From the NCBI GenBank assembly GCA_963709655.1, contig CAVPXF010000004.1:248001-312000 (forward strand): a DNA stretch of 64,000 nt. Reading direction: 5' to 3'. Source of the DNA: Roseiarcus sp963709655. Its GTDB lineage: Bacteria > Pseudomonadota > Alphaproteobacteria > Rhizobiales > Beijerinckiaceae. Under the pieces are notes generated by a model. The model was not told the DNA's origin. It was given only the letters and a program-made list of their open reading frames with translations, and did no database searches. Below, piece by piece: positions 48,285 to 56,603 of this stretch (the first letter of the stretch is position 1; the number at the start of each line of letters is the position of its first letter). The translations under genes and the position numbers were made by a program.

Positions 48285-49013
48285 ATGTCTATTTCACAAA
48301 GTTCAATTACATGTACTGAATGCGGCGCGGTCCTTGAGCCGGCGGCGTCGGCTACGGACGTTAAACCATGCCCGGCCTGCGGGGCCAAACGACGGACCGT
48401 TCAGGCATCGGCCACGGGTGGAAGACTAACACACTACGCTTTAGATAAATTCGTCGCGCACCGCTTGTCAGAATTGACAGAGTGCGGTGCTAAACAGGTG
48501 GAGGATGCGCCAAACTGGATCGGCGCGTTTGTTTTGAACTCCATTTTTGTCGCGCCAGTTGATACCAAGAAGCGGGCGTACATCACTAATTTTCTTCCTC
48601 GCGCAGACGGCGCGATCTCTAGCTATCAAACTGCGAGGGTAAATCTGATTGAATACCTGCAGACACCGGGCACTGCAGTATCTCGCTATTTTAGAGCTTT
48701 ATTGAATTTCGAAAATTGTGTTGCGCAGCTGTATCAAGGAATGAAATTGCTTTCGACAGCCTCAAAGATTCCGTTTTTTGAAAATGCTGACGGAAGCAAA
48801 GAGGAGCGGTTAAATATAATATTCAACACTTCGAAGCACATGGATGAGAGGATTGAAAAGGGAAAAATGCCGCCTGAAGCGACAAGCGCCATTTGGATAA
48901 CTAATCTCGGTATTGAATGTGAACAGGCAAAATTGTCTTTTGGGGAAATTGAGGAATTGTTAGCTTGGGTAAGGGACGGCGCGCGAAAATTATCAGAATT
49001 CAAAAGCACCTAG
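48285..49013 (+). CDS. Zinc-ribbon hypothetical protein, low GC
   Basis: 242 residues from ATG 48285 (a TTG four codons upstream is possible). An N-terminal zinc ribbon with two CxxC pairs (CTECGAVLEP and CPACGAKRR) is followed by a mostly helical region of about 200 residues including IPFFENADGSKEERLNIIFN. Base composition and codon use (many A/T-ending codons) differ strongly from neighbours, pointing to recent transfer. I do not recognise a function. It sits among toxin-antitoxin-like genes, which fits an accessory island. Confidence 0.7.
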   Translation: MSISQSSITCTECGAVLEPAASATDVKPCPACGAKRRTVQASATGGRLTHYALDKFVAHRLSELTECGAKQVEDAPNWIGAFVLNSIFVAPVDTKKRAYITNFLPRADGAISSYQTARVNLIEYLQTPGTAVSRYFRALLNFENCVAQLYQGMKLLSTASKIPFFENADGSKEERLNIIFNTSKHMDERIEKGKMPPEATSAIWITNLGIECEQAKLSFGEIEELLAWVRDGARKLSEFKST

Positions 49014-49060
49014 AGCCAAGAAACCGGCACTCCAAAATTTAACGTAAGCTGAATAGGGCC

Positions 49061-49501
49061 TCACCTCGGCCAGAACCCGCCGTCCAACACCTGCTCCGCC
49101 GTCCACGGACACGCGTCCGCAAACGTCGGTCCCGCCAGCCCCGTCTTCGCGAACGCCTCCAGCGCCGCGTCGCGATAGGCCGAGGCGAGGGCCTGGCACA
49201 GCAGGGGCTTGAGACTTGGATTGTCGTCCAGGTGATCGGCGAGGCGGTTGCGCTGGACGCGGATGCTGGCTTCCCAACTCGGGGTGCGCCTGCCCGGTTG
49301 AAAGCGCCATTTCAGCAGATGCAGCAGGAGGACGCTCAGGCGGCTGATCAGCTCGCGCTTTTCAGTGCGCCCCATGCTCTCGATTTCCTCGGCGATATGC
49401 TCGATGTCCGCGTGCGTCAGCTTTCCGGCGCGCAGCAGGTCCGCCTGTTCGCGGCTCCAGGCAAAGAAATCGCGGTCGTAAAGCGGGCTCTTCACGGGCA
49501 T
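49061..49501 (-). CDS. DUF29 family protein
   Basis: 146 residues from ATG 49501 (MPVKSPLYDRDFFAWSREQ, the usual DUF29 start; a Met 12 codons earlier is possible). The motif HIAEEIESMGRTEKRELISRLSVLLLHLLKW is typical of DUF29. The function of this family is unknown; it is common in cyanobacteria and proteobacteria, often near toxin-antitoxin genes. Soluble, helical. Confidence 0.85.
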   Translation of the reverse strand: MPVKSPLYDRDFFAWSREQADLLRAGKLTHADIEHIAEEIESMGRTEKRELISRLSVLLLHLLKWRFQPGRRTPSWEASIRVQRNRLADHLDDNPSLKPLLCQALASAYRDAALEAFAKTGLAGPTFADACPWTAEQVLDGGFWPR

Positions 49502-49555
49502 GGCGAGAGGATAGAGTCTCTCGTGCGGCGCGTCCATTGGAAGCGGCGCTGTTCG

Positions 49556-49954
49556 CTACGCTCCCGCCATGATCTTCTCGCGCGCCGCGCTGGCGAGAAA
49601 CGCCGAGCGGCTGAGGCCACGCTCCTTGGCGGCGGCGTCGATCGCCTCGAGCAGCGCGGCGTCGAGGCTCACGTTGGCGCGGACGGTCCGCCCGGAGTCG
49701 AGCAGAAGCGGGATCATGACCGCGCTTTCGCCTTCGGCGATCTCTCCTGAAGCCACGATTTCCGTCAGGGTCGAGGGCCGCGGCGCGGGGAACTCGCCTT
49801 CGCGCTTATGGGCCAGGACGTCGCGCAGGGCCTCGGCCGCGTCGGCAATCGCCGCCTCCGGCGTGGCGCCGCCGCCGACACAGCCGGGAATGTCGGGAAT
49901 ACGCACGCCCCAGACTTCGCCGCCGCCGTCGAGCACGCCGACATAATAGGTCAT
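49556..49954 (-). CDS. hicB: HicB-type antitoxin
   Basis: 132 residues from ATG 49954 with an upstream AAAGGAG. N-terminal HicB fold (YYVGVLDGGGEVWGVRIPDIPGCVGGGATPEAAIADA) that covers the toxin, and a C-terminal ribbon-helix-helix (VSLDAALLEAIDAAAKERGLSRSAFLASAA) for DNA binding. It neutralises HicA encoded 16 bp upstream and likely represses the pair. Confidence 0.9.
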   Translation of the reverse strand: MTYYVGVLDGGGEVWGVRIPDIPGCVGGGATPEAAIADAAEALRDVLAHKREGEFPAPRPSTLTEIVASGEIAEGESAVMIPLLLDSGRTVRANVSLDAALLEAIDAAAKERGLSRSAFLASAAREKIMAGA

Positions 49955-49970
49955 CGCCTCGCTCCTTTTG

Positions 49971-50165
49971 TCACAGCCAGCCCGCCGCCTTGGCGATCGA
50001 CCGCGCAACGCCCGGTGAGAGTTCGCGGTGACGGGGGACGACGATCATTATCTCCGGACGGTCTTTACGGACGAAGCGATCGTGATTTCCGCCGCCGATA
50101 TTGGTCCAACCGTCCGCCTTGAGACGTTCGATCAGTTTGCGGACGTTGGTCTCGACCTTCGTCAT
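49971..50165 (-). CDS. hicA: HicA-type toxin (mRNA interferase)
   Basis: 64 residues from ATG 50165 (MTKVETNVRKLIERLKADGW). The double-stranded-RNA-binding-like fold has the catalytic histidine in GGNHDRFVRKD and the C-terminal helix ELSPGVARSIAKAAGW. HicA cleaves mRNA when free of HicB. Toxin first, antitoxin second, as in most hicAB pairs. Confidence 0.88.
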   Translation of the reverse strand: MTKVETNVRKLIERLKADGWTNIGGGNHDRFVRKDRPEIMIVVPRHRELSPGVARSIAKAAGWL

Positions 50166-50402
50166 GGCGCCGCCCCTAACGCTGATGATACGCGCCAGAA
50201 CTTTCCGAGCCAAGCCGATTGCGCAAAATATTGCGTATCGTCGCGTTGGCGCGGATGGCGCCACGCTCTATTCGGCGGCAACGCCTGAGCCGGCGCTCTA
50301 TCCCTCCGGCATCCAGAAGAGATCGTCAGGAGTTCATCCGGGGCGGTGTTCGCTAAGCGGGTTTGCTCTTGACCTCGGCATTTTTCGTAACTACAAAAAA
50401 TC

Positions 50403-50643
50403 GTGACAGTTTGGGACGAAAACAAGCGGCTCGCGAACCTTGCCAAGCACGAGGTCGATTTTCGAGGATCGTCGCAGGGACTACGGCGAGGTGCGGCTGA
50501 TCGCGATGGCGCCGCTTGGCGGGCGGTTGCACGTCGTTGTGTTCGTCGAGCGCGGCGGAGAGCACCGCATCATTTCCCCCCGAAAGGCCAACAGTCGCGA
50601 GGTGAGCTTCTATGAGAACGAAACTCGTTCGTCCGACCGCTAG
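50403..50643 (+). pseudogene. BrnT-type toxin, inactivated by internal deletion and frameshift
   Basis: The first frame from GTG 50403 gives VWDENKRLANLAKHEVDF, the start of a BrnT toxin. It then runs out of frame at about 50457-50468. A second frame carries FEDRRRDYGEVRLIAMAPL and RIISPRKANSREVSFYEN, the BrnT C-terminal half. Compared with intact BrnT, roughly 16 residues between HEVDF and EDRRRDYG are missing, so a deletion of about 50 bp, probably between short TTTTC/TTCGA repeats, destroyed it. The antitoxin gene behind it is intact. Confidence 0.8.
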
Positions 50644-50872
50644 CGAAGACGCCAGGATCGCGCGCGGCCTCGCTGCCGATCCTGACGCGGCCCCCGACCT
50701 CTCCGAACCCGTTGCGGGCATCGTGCGCCGGCCCGGGCGGCCGCTGAAGCCCGACCGCAAGGTATCCGTCACCTTGCGGCTCGACCGCGACATCGTCGAT
50801 CGCTTCAAGGCGACCGGGGCGGGCTGGCAGACGCGGATCAACGCGGCGCTGAAGAGGAGCAAAGGGGTTTGA
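50612..50872 (+). CDS. brnA: BrnA-type antitoxin
   Basis: 86 residues with the BrnA C-terminal ribbon-helix-helix: RRPGRPLKPDRKVSVTLRLDRDIVDRFKATG and GWQTRINAALKRS. It overlaps the end of the BrnT reading frame by about 30 bp, the normal layout. With BrnT broken it is an orphan antitoxin and may still bind its own promoter region. Confidence 0.9.
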   Translation: MRTKLVRPTASEDARIARGLAADPDAAPDLSEPVAGIVRRPGRPLKPDRKVSVTLRLDRDIVDRFKATGAGWQTRINAALKRSKGV

Positions 50873-50913
50873 CCGCCGACCGGCGGAGGGCGTCGGCACA
50901 TTTACCCGCCAGG

Positions 50914-50939
50914 GGAACTTTTCGACGGCGAGCCGGGTT
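50914..50939 (+). promoter_or_regulatory. Candidate general-stress (EcfG-type) promoter
   Basis: GGAAC (50914-50918), 17 nt, then GGTT (50936-50939). The alphaproteobacterial general-stress sigma EcfG uses GGAAC-N16-17-CGTT, so one base differs. It lies 128 nt before a GlsB-type stress gene. The same GGAAC-N17-GGTT occurs before the DJ-1 gene at 57439. Confidence 0.5.
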
Positions 50940-51067
50940 GAATGCGAGGCCAGGCCCGCAGACGGCCCGGCCGCGGCCGTGCTTTCATGCGAAGGTCTTG
51001 AAAAGCGCCACGAAGCGCGTGAGCGCTTAAGGTCGCTTCGCGGAGCTCGTTTCGAAGGAGACGCGCC

Positions 51068-51367
51068 ATGCCGGATTCGTTGCTTGGGACGCCGCACATC
51101 CATTTCCTTGCGCTGATCATCATCGGCGGGCTCGCCGGCTGGATCGCCGGCATGGTCGCGGGGTGGCGTCACGGCATCCTCACCAACATTCTCGTCGGGA
51201 TCGTGGGCTCCTGGATCGGCTCGCAGCTCGCTGCGATGGCGCATATATTCCCGGTCGGCTCATTGCAGCAGTTCGTCGCCGCGCTGGTCGGGTCGATCAT
51301 CGTGCTCGCGGTCTGGCGGGCGCTGGAAGGAAGACCCGGCCCTCGCTGGCTCAGGCCCCGCTGGTAG
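51068..51367 (+). CDS. GlsB/YeaQ/YmgE-family stress membrane protein
   Basis: 99 residues, three hydrophobic helices. Glycine-rich pattern typical of the family (ALIIIGGLAGWIAGMV, LTNILVGIVGSWIGSQL, FVAALVGSIIVLAVWRAL). Such proteins are induced by stress, but their role is not defined. ATG 51068 has AAGGAGA upstream. A candidate general-stress promoter lies at 50914. Confidence 0.85.
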   Translation: MPDSLLGTPHIHFLALIIIGGLAGWIAGMVAGWRHGILTNILVGIVGSWIGSQLAAMAHIFPVGSLQQFVAALVGSIIVLAVWRALEGRPGPRWLRPRW

Positions 51368-51517
51368 GGACGCATTTCACGGGCTCCCAAGCGGTTCCGT
51401 CGAAGCCTAACCGTCAGCGCGAAGTCGATCGGCTTGCGAGCTCAAATCCATAGCAATCCGCTGCCGTGGGCTGTCTTGGATATCATAGGGGAAAAACCCG
51501 CGGTCCAGGGCTAGCGC

Positions 51518-52126
51518 TCATGGTTCGACCGATCGGCGCCGCGTCGGGCCGACCGCCGGCGGCCCGCCGGTCTCTTCCGCAAGCGGCTCAGATTTCAAGC
51601 GTGCGAGCTGCGACAGTTCCCTGACGACCCCCTTCAGGGACTCTTCGTCCAGGCGTCTCGACGACAGCGCAAACCCCAGATAGGCCCAGTTCATGATGCG
51701 AGCGCGCGTTTCGGCCGCCTGCGCGGGAGCGCCGCTGTCCTCCAGCAGCTCTCGCAGATAGCGTATGCGCTCGCGGTCCACCGCTTCGACGGCGGCTCTG
51801 GCTTGCGGGTCGACGGTCGCCCAGGCGCGCACGGCGCGCTCAATGCGGGAGCCTGCGCCAAAGGCGCGGGTGAGAAGCGCGTCCAGCCGATCGTCGGCTG
51901 TCCCCTCGACCTCCGCGATGATTTTTTCGAGAGCGACCTCGCGCCAGCGGCTTAGGATCGCCGCGTGGAACGCCGAGACGTGGGCGAAATGCCAATAAAA
52001 GCTGCCGCGCGACACGCGGAGGCGATTGGCGAGCGTATCCGCCTTGAGCGCGGCGAATCCGAACCGCGCCAACGCTTTGAGGCCTGCGTTCACCCACTCC
52101 GTCGGTCCCAGTCGATTGTGGCGCAT
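51518..52126 (-). CDS. TetR/AcrR-family repressor
   Basis: 202 residues. N-terminal helix-turn-helix (LKADTLANRLRVSRGSFYWHFAHV) followed by a helical ligand domain. Divergent from a small membrane-protein gene at 52203, with two operator-like repeats between them. It probably represses itself and that gene. Ligand unknown. The C-terminal 20 residues are Pro/Gly/Arg-rich and of no clear role. Confidence 0.9.
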   Translation of the reverse strand: MRHNRLGPTEWVNAGLKALARFGFAALKADTLANRLRVSRGSFYWHFAHVSAFHAAILSRWREVALEKIIAEVEGTADDRLDALLTRAFGAGSRIERAVRAWATVDPQARAAVEAVDRERIRYLRELLEDSGAPAQAAETRARIMNWAYLGFALSSRRLDEESLKGVVRELSQLARLKSEPLAEETGGPPAVGPTRRRSVEP

Positions 52127-52131
52127 TTTCC

Positions 52132-52191
52132 ATACATACCTGTATTGACGTTGAGTGACCGGGATGATATCCGTTCCATACAGAACTGTTT
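52132..52191. promoter_or_regulatory. Two operator repeats in the divergent tetR promoter
   Basis: ATACA-TACC-TGTAT (52132-52145) and ATACA-GAAC-TGTTT (52178-52191) are matching inverted repeats with 4-bp spacers, 46 bp centre to centre. The first is 6 bp before the tetR start and touches a TTGACG -35 (52145-52150) reading toward 52203; the second is just before that gene's ribosome site. This is a typical TetR arrangement. Confidence 0.65.
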
Positions 52192-52202
52192 GGAGATACG
52201 CA

Positions 52203-52553
52203 ATGCGCGACCTCGCCGTCCAGTTGGCCGGAATCCTGGCGTTCGCGGCGGCGATCGCTCACAGTGTTCTCGGGGAGACGAAGGTGTTCTCTCGCGCCCG
52301 GATCGAGCCGGAGTATTTTCGACGGCTCATTCGGCTCGTCTGGCAATGCGGCGTCGTCGCTTGGATGAGCCTCGCAACTCTCCTCATTGCCGCTCCAAGT
52401 CTGGGTTCCAGCCAAGCTCGCAATTGGATTATTGCGATGTCCATCGTCACGTTTGCAACCGCCGCGCTCGCGAACGCCTGGGCGACCCGAGGACGTCATT
52501 TTGGCTGGTTCCTCCTCGCTGTTGTCGCCAGTCTCGCGGGCGTCGGGCTATGA
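52203..52553 (+). CDS. Small membrane protein under TetR control
   Basis: 116 residues from ATG 52203 (GGAG upstream; the frame is open earlier but lacks a site and contains the operator). Four hydrophobic segments: LAVQLAGILAFAAAIAHSVL, VVAWMSLATLLIAAP, WIIAMSIVTFATAALANAW and WFLLAVVASLAGVGL. I do not recognise a named family. The divergent TetR gene suggests it answers a small-molecule signal. Confidence 0.75.
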   Translation: MRDLAVQLAGILAFAAAIAHSVLGETKVFSRARIEPEYFRRLIRLVWQCGVVAWMSLATLLIAAPSLGSSQARNWIIAMSIVTFATAALANAWATRGRHFGWFLLAVVASLAGVGL

Positions 52554-52636
52554 GCCGCCGGCCGCTTCCCCAGGCGCCCACACATAAACGCGCCGACGCC
52601 GCGCCGCCCCACGCGCCCGACCCCAAGGGAGTTCCC

Positions 52637-53851
52637 ATGTCCGACAAGTCCGTCGCATTGTCGCTTTCCGACGTCCTCGGCCTCGGCCGCCTCGCGGCCG
52701 ATGGCGCGGCGGGGGTGACTGGCCTCGTCGAGGAGATGCACATGGCTGTCCTCGACACGCCGGGGCTCGCGCCGGTCGCCCAAGTGCTCACCGGCGGGAT
52801 CGCGCGGCTCGTCTATCGCGGCGTCGGCGGCGCGTTCCGGCTGACCGGCCAGGGGATCGGCGCCGGGGCCGCGCTCGTCGGCCCCGGGCCTGACAACGCG
52901 CCAGCGTCGCGCGGCCGCGAGATCGCGCTCGCCATTCTCAACGGCGTCGTCGGCGACCACCTGGCCGACACCGCCAATCCGCTGGCGCTGCCCATGCGCT
53001 TTCGCCGCGACGGACGGCCTCTCACGCTCGAAAGCCAAGCGCTCGCCGAGGCGTTTCCCGAGGCGTCCGGCAAGCTCGCCGTGCTCGTCCACGGGCTTTG
53101 CGTCAGCGACCTGCAATGGACGCGCCAGAACCACGACCATGGCGCGGCGCTCGCGCACGAACATGGGTTTACGCCCGTCTACCTCTCCTACAATTCGGGC
53201 CTGCACATCTCCACCAATGGGCGCGCCTTCGCCGAGGCGCTGGAGGCGCTGGTCGCCGCGTGGCCTCGGGAGATCGAGGATTTCGTCATTATCGGCCACA
53301 GCATGGGCGGCCTCGTCGCCCGCAGCGCCTGCCTCGCCGCCGAGGAGGCCGGCCATGCGTGGCGAAAAAAGCTCAGAAAGCTGGTCTTTCTCGGGACGCC
53401 GCATCATGGCGCGCCGCTCGAGCGGATCGGCAATTGGGTCGATGTCGTGATCGGTAGGACGCCCTACGCCGCCGCCTTTGGCCGGCTCGGCAAGCTGCGC
53501 AGCGCCGGCGTCACCGACTTGCGCTTTGGCGCCATCGAGGACGCGGACTGGCGGGGCCGCGACCGGTTCGCCTGCGAGCCCGATCCGCGCCGCCCTGTTT
53601 CCCTGCCGGACGGGGTCGTCTGCTACGCGATCGCCGCCACCGCCGCCGCCTCGCCGGGCGACCTCAAGGACCGTCTCCTCGGCGACGGCCTCGTCCCCGT
53701 CACGAGCGCGCTCGGCCGCCACACGGAGCCGGCGCGCGATCTGAATTTCGCGCCCGACCGGCAGTGGGTGGCCTGCGAGACCGGGCACCTCGACCTGCTC
53801 AGTCGACGCGACGTGTATGAGCGGATGGCGGGGTGGCTGGCGCGGCCTTAA
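52637..53851 (+). CDS. Alpha/beta-fold hydrolase (lipase-like)
   Basis: 404 residues from ATG 52637 with AAGGGA upstream. Nucleophile elbow GHSMGG with S222, oxyanion region VLVHGLCVSDLQW, LGTPHHGAPLERIG after it, and a histidine near the end in CETGHLDLL. The first 120 residues form a helical N-terminal region, with no signal peptide. Probably an esterase or lipase; substrate unknown. It begins 83 bp after the membrane-protein gene, possibly in the same TetR-controlled unit. Confidence 0.85.
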   Translation: MSDKSVALSLSDVLGLGRLAADGAAGVTGLVEEMHMAVLDTPGLAPVAQVLTGGIARLVYRGVGGAFRLTGQGIGAGAALVGPGPDNAPASRGREIALAILNGVVGDHLADTANPLALPMRFRRDGRPLTLESQALAEAFPEASGKLAVLVHGLCVSDLQWTRQNHDHGAALAHEHGFTPVYLSYNSGLHISTNGRAFAEALEALVAAWPREIEDFVIIGHSMGGLVARSACLAAEEAGHAWRKKLRKLVFLGTPHHGAPLERIGNWVDVVIGRTPYAAAFGRLGKLRSAGVTDLRFGAIEDADWRGRDRFACEPDPRRPVSLPDGVVCYAIAATAAASPGDLKDRLLGDGLVPVTSALGRHTEPARDLNFAPDRQWVACETGHLDLLSRRDVYERMAGWLARP

Positions 53852-53920
53852 GGCCTTCGCAGATCTCAACCGAGTGGTCACTGCAACAAGTGAAGCCAGG
53901 AGGGGCCTCTGGGTAAACGA

Positions 53921-54043
53921 CCTCATCCTGAGGAGCGATGCGAAGCATCGCGTCTCGAAGGATCATCCAGTGGGCGCTCCCTGTTGGTGCGCTCGACCGT
54001 CCTTCGAGACGCGTCGCCTTCAGCGCCGCTCCTCAGGACGAGG
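53921..54043. repeat. BIME-like palindromic repeat
   Basis: Outer arms CCTCATCCTGAGGAGC (53921-53936) and GCTCCTCAGGACGAGG (54028-54043) pair at 15 of 16 positions. Inner arms GCGTCTCGAAGGAT (53950-53963) and GTCCTTCGAGACGC (53999-54012) pair at 13 of 14. This closely resembles a repeat very common between genes in Bradyrhizobium-like bacteria. Confidence 0.75.
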
Positions 54044-54090
54044 CGGGTGGTGACCAGTTACGGCCGCGATCGAGGGCTCGTCCGCCGCCA

Positions 54091-54909
54091 TCACCGCCCC
54101 TCGACCTTCTCGTCCGTCATCACCTCGAAGCGCTTCAGATTGGCGACGCCGAAGGCGGTCGACATGGCGACGTCGGCGGCGTCGCGGCCGCGTCCCATCA
54201 CGATGCGGCCGATGCGCGGATGGTTGTGGCGCGCGTCCATCGTCCACCAGCGTCCATCGAGGAAGACTTCCGACCAGCCGCTGAAATCGCCGGGGTTGAC
54301 GTCGGGCGGCACGCCAATGTCGCCGAGATAGCCGGTGCAATAGCGGGCGGGGATGTTCATGCAGCGGCAGAGCGCGATGGCGAGATGGGCGAAGTCACGG
54401 CAGACGCCGATGCCCTCGGACATCGAATCGCTGGCGGCGCGGGTCGAGCGGGCGTCGGCGTAGTTGAAGCGGATTTTCCCGTGGACGAAATCCGAGATCG
54501 CCTGCACGACCCGGGTTCCGCCGGACAATTTCCCGAATTGCGACCAGGCGAAGTCGGCGAGCTTGTCGCTGTCGCAATAGCGGCTCGAGACCAGGAACGC
54601 CAGCGCCTCGTCCGGAAGATCGGCGATCGGCGTCGTCCTGACGTCGGGGGGCGTTGCGTCCGGCTCGCCCGAGTCGGCGATGACGAAGCGGTCGGAGAAG
54701 GTGACGAGCCCCGCCGGAACATCATCGACGCGCGTGACCCGGTTGCCGAACAGATCGAGATATTGCCGCATCGGGAGCGGCGGGTGCGAGACGATCGTGT
54801 CCGGCGTGAGGAGGTCGGCGTCGCGCGACGGATGGACGTTGAGCTGAAGCAGCATCGGCGTCGGGGCGGGGCATTCAAAGGCGATGGCGAATCCCGCTTC
54901 GATCAGCAT
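54091..54909 (-). CDS. Transglutaminase-like protein with missing catalytic His
   Basis: 272 residues from ATG 54909. Transglutaminase core with the nucleophile C170 (GVCRDFAH) and aspartate D225 (WWTMDARHN). The usual His position (THAW in the neighbour) reads FSGW, so the classic triad is incomplete. The N-terminal part is a beta-rich domain (IAFECPAPTPMLLQLNVHPS). Function unknown; it may be a binding protein or use another residue. The start overlaps the upstream gene by 35 bp, indicating one operon. Confidence 0.85.
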   Translation of the reverse strand: MLIEAGFAIAFECPAPTPMLLQLNVHPSRDADLLTPDTIVSHPPLPMRQYLDLFGNRVTRVDDVPAGLVTFSDRFVIADSGEPDATPPDVRTTPIADLPDEALAFLVSSRYCDSDKLADFAWSQFGKLSGGTRVVQAISDFVHGKIRFNYADARSTRAASDSMSEGIGVCRDFAHLAIALCRCMNIPARYCTGYLGDIGVPPDVNPGDFSGWSEVFLDGRWWTMDARHNHPRIGRIVMGRGRDAADVAMSTAFGVANLKRFEVMTDEKVEGR

Positions 54910-55879
54910 GGGGACAATCCTCCTGTTGGGTCGCTCGAGGCGGCGCAGCCGAACTCGTGCGCGCTGCGCCAACGTCGGCGCCGGTCAGAATGTTTCCCGT
55001 TTCCGGCAGGCGCCGGACAGTGACGGACACGACCATCCCCTCTTCGTCCTCGGGGTCGCCCCAATAGGACCCGTGCAGCGGAATGGCCTGTCGGGCGTCT
55101 CGCGCCACGGCGACCCGAATGAGGTCGCGACTGCCGACGATGCCGTTGGTTGGGTCGAACTCGACCCAGCCGGACCCCGGCAGGAAGATCTGGAGCCAGG
55201 CATGGGTCGAGCCGCCGCCGCGATAGCCCTCTCCCTGGTCGCGGCTCGGCACGTAGAGATAGCCCGAGACGAAGCGGGCGGCGAAGCCGAGAGCGCGGGC
55301 GGCCTCCATCATCAGCGTTGCGAAATCCCGGCAGGAGCCGCGCCGCGACGATAACGTCTGCAAGGGGCTCTGCGTTCCCCGTTCCATGCGCCGTTCGTAG
55401 GCGAGGCCCTCCTTGATCGCGTTGGTCAGGGTCATGAGCAGCGCGGCCGTCTCGGTGACCCCGCCGGTGTTGACGAATTGGCGAACCCAGCGCTGGAGGT
55501 CGCCGGAGGGGTCGGGATAATGCCGCTCGATCGCGCGGGCGAGATCGGGCAGTTCCTCCGCGTCATAGGAGAAGGGATAGGTCCGCGCCCGCTCCTCGAG
55601 CTGGAATTCCGCCTCGTCGGGCGCAATGTGCTCGAGCGTGATGGTGTTCTCGACGCTGAGGCGCCGTGTCTCGCCGGCAAAGTCGGCGATGGCGACGCAA
55701 TTGTCGAAAACGTCGTGGATCCAGCGAAGCCGGTGCGGACGGGGCTCGATGTCGAGGCGTGCGTTCAACAGCCGCTGGTCGTTGCTGTCGCGAGGACGCA
55801 GCATCATCCGATGCTCGCCGAGTCGTACGGGGACGGCATAGGCGTAGGTCGTGAGATGCTTCACGGTTAGGATAGCCAC
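54875..55879 (-). CDS. Transglutaminase-family protein with N-terminal beta domain
   Basis: 334 residues. N-terminal bacterial transglutaminase-like domain (residues 1-110, LTVKHLTTYAYAVPVRLGEH, NVENTI-type strands) and a catalytic core with complete triad: C183 (GSCRDFA), H226 (STHAWLQ), D242 (VEFDPTNG). It probably acts as a peptidase or amidase of unknown substrate. No signal peptide. Cotranscribed with the next gene. Confidence 0.9.
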   Translation of the reverse strand: MAILTVKHLTTYAYAVPVRLGEHRMMLRPRDSNDQRLLNARLDIEPRPHRLRWIHDVFDNCVAIADFAGETRRLSVENTITLEHIAPDEAEFQLEERARTYPFSYDAEELPDLARAIERHYPDPSGDLQRWVRQFVNTGGVTETAALLMTLTNAIKEGLAYERRMERGTQSPLQTLSSRRGSCRDFATLMMEAARALGFAARFVSGYLYVPSRDQGEGYRGGGSTHAWLQIFLPGSGWVEFDPTNGIVGSRDLIRVAVARDARQAIPLHGSYWGDPEDEEGMVVSVTVRRLPETGNILTGADVGAARTSSAAPPRATQQEDCPHADRSGIRHRL

Positions 55880-56354
55880 GCGGCTCCGATCGAATTTCGA
55901 TCGCCACTATAACCACAAGGCGTCGGACGCGGGGATTGATTTCGCCCTGGCGCAGCAATCAAACAGGGGCGGCGGGACCGCGTGCAATTTATTGCGGGAA
56001 AGCAGAATGTTTGGTAGGCTTCGGACATGCCCAACCAGACGACGAGACCGCTGTCTTCGGCCGTTCGACGACCGCCGCGCGCCGCCGACGGGGAAGGTGC
56101 GAGGCGTAAATTTTATTTCGCCCCGGGGTCGCCTGTAACCCATTGAAAACACTCATTTCGGACGAGAGAATCCAAGGAATTCCAAACAATTCCAACGGTC
56201 GAAAAGGCCGGTTTTTGCGGAGCGGCGCAGCACGCCTGCGTAGGCCTGAGGAAATCCAAATTTAACAGGGTCCGTCGGGGCGGCCGCCACGCATGCGCTG
56301 GCATTCTGCGCAATCATTGATTATATCCGCATCACTGCAATCAGGACAAATCCG
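55880..56354. other. Gene-poor gap
   Basis: No credible gene on either strand. The middle is less GC-rich than the surroundings and contains GGAATTCC followed by a second AATTCC at about 56176-56198. The last 50 bp before fitA are AT-rich (TTGATTATATCC) and are the likely fitAB promoter region. Confidence 0.5.
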
Positions 56355-56603
56355 ATGGCGAGCATCACGATCCGGAACCTTGAGGAGCCGCTCAAGTCGC
56401 GCCTGCGCATTCGCGCCGCGACGCATGGCCGGTCGATGGAGGAGGAGGCGCGCGATATCCTGCGCAACGTGCTGAACCAGGAACCCGTCAGACCGGCAAA
56501 CCTCGCGAGCGCCATTCGTGCCCGGTTTGCGCCGCTCGGGGGCGTCGAACTGCCGGAAATCGCCCGCGAGGCCATTCGCGAACCGCCGGCGCTCGAAGAA
56601 TGA
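56355..56603 (+). CDS. FitA/VapB-type ribbon-helix-helix antitoxin
   Basis: 82 residues. The N-terminal ribbon-helix-helix (ASITIRNLEEPLKSRLRIRAATHGRSMEEEARDIL) matches FitA-like antitoxins. The C-terminal half would wrap the toxin. Its stop overlaps the PIN toxin start as ATGA. The pair probably represses itself through the upstream AT-rich region. Confidence 0.92.
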   Translation: MASITIRNLEEPLKSRLRIRAATHGRSMEEEARDILRNVLNQEPVRPANLASAIRARFAPLGGVELPEIAREAIREPPALEE

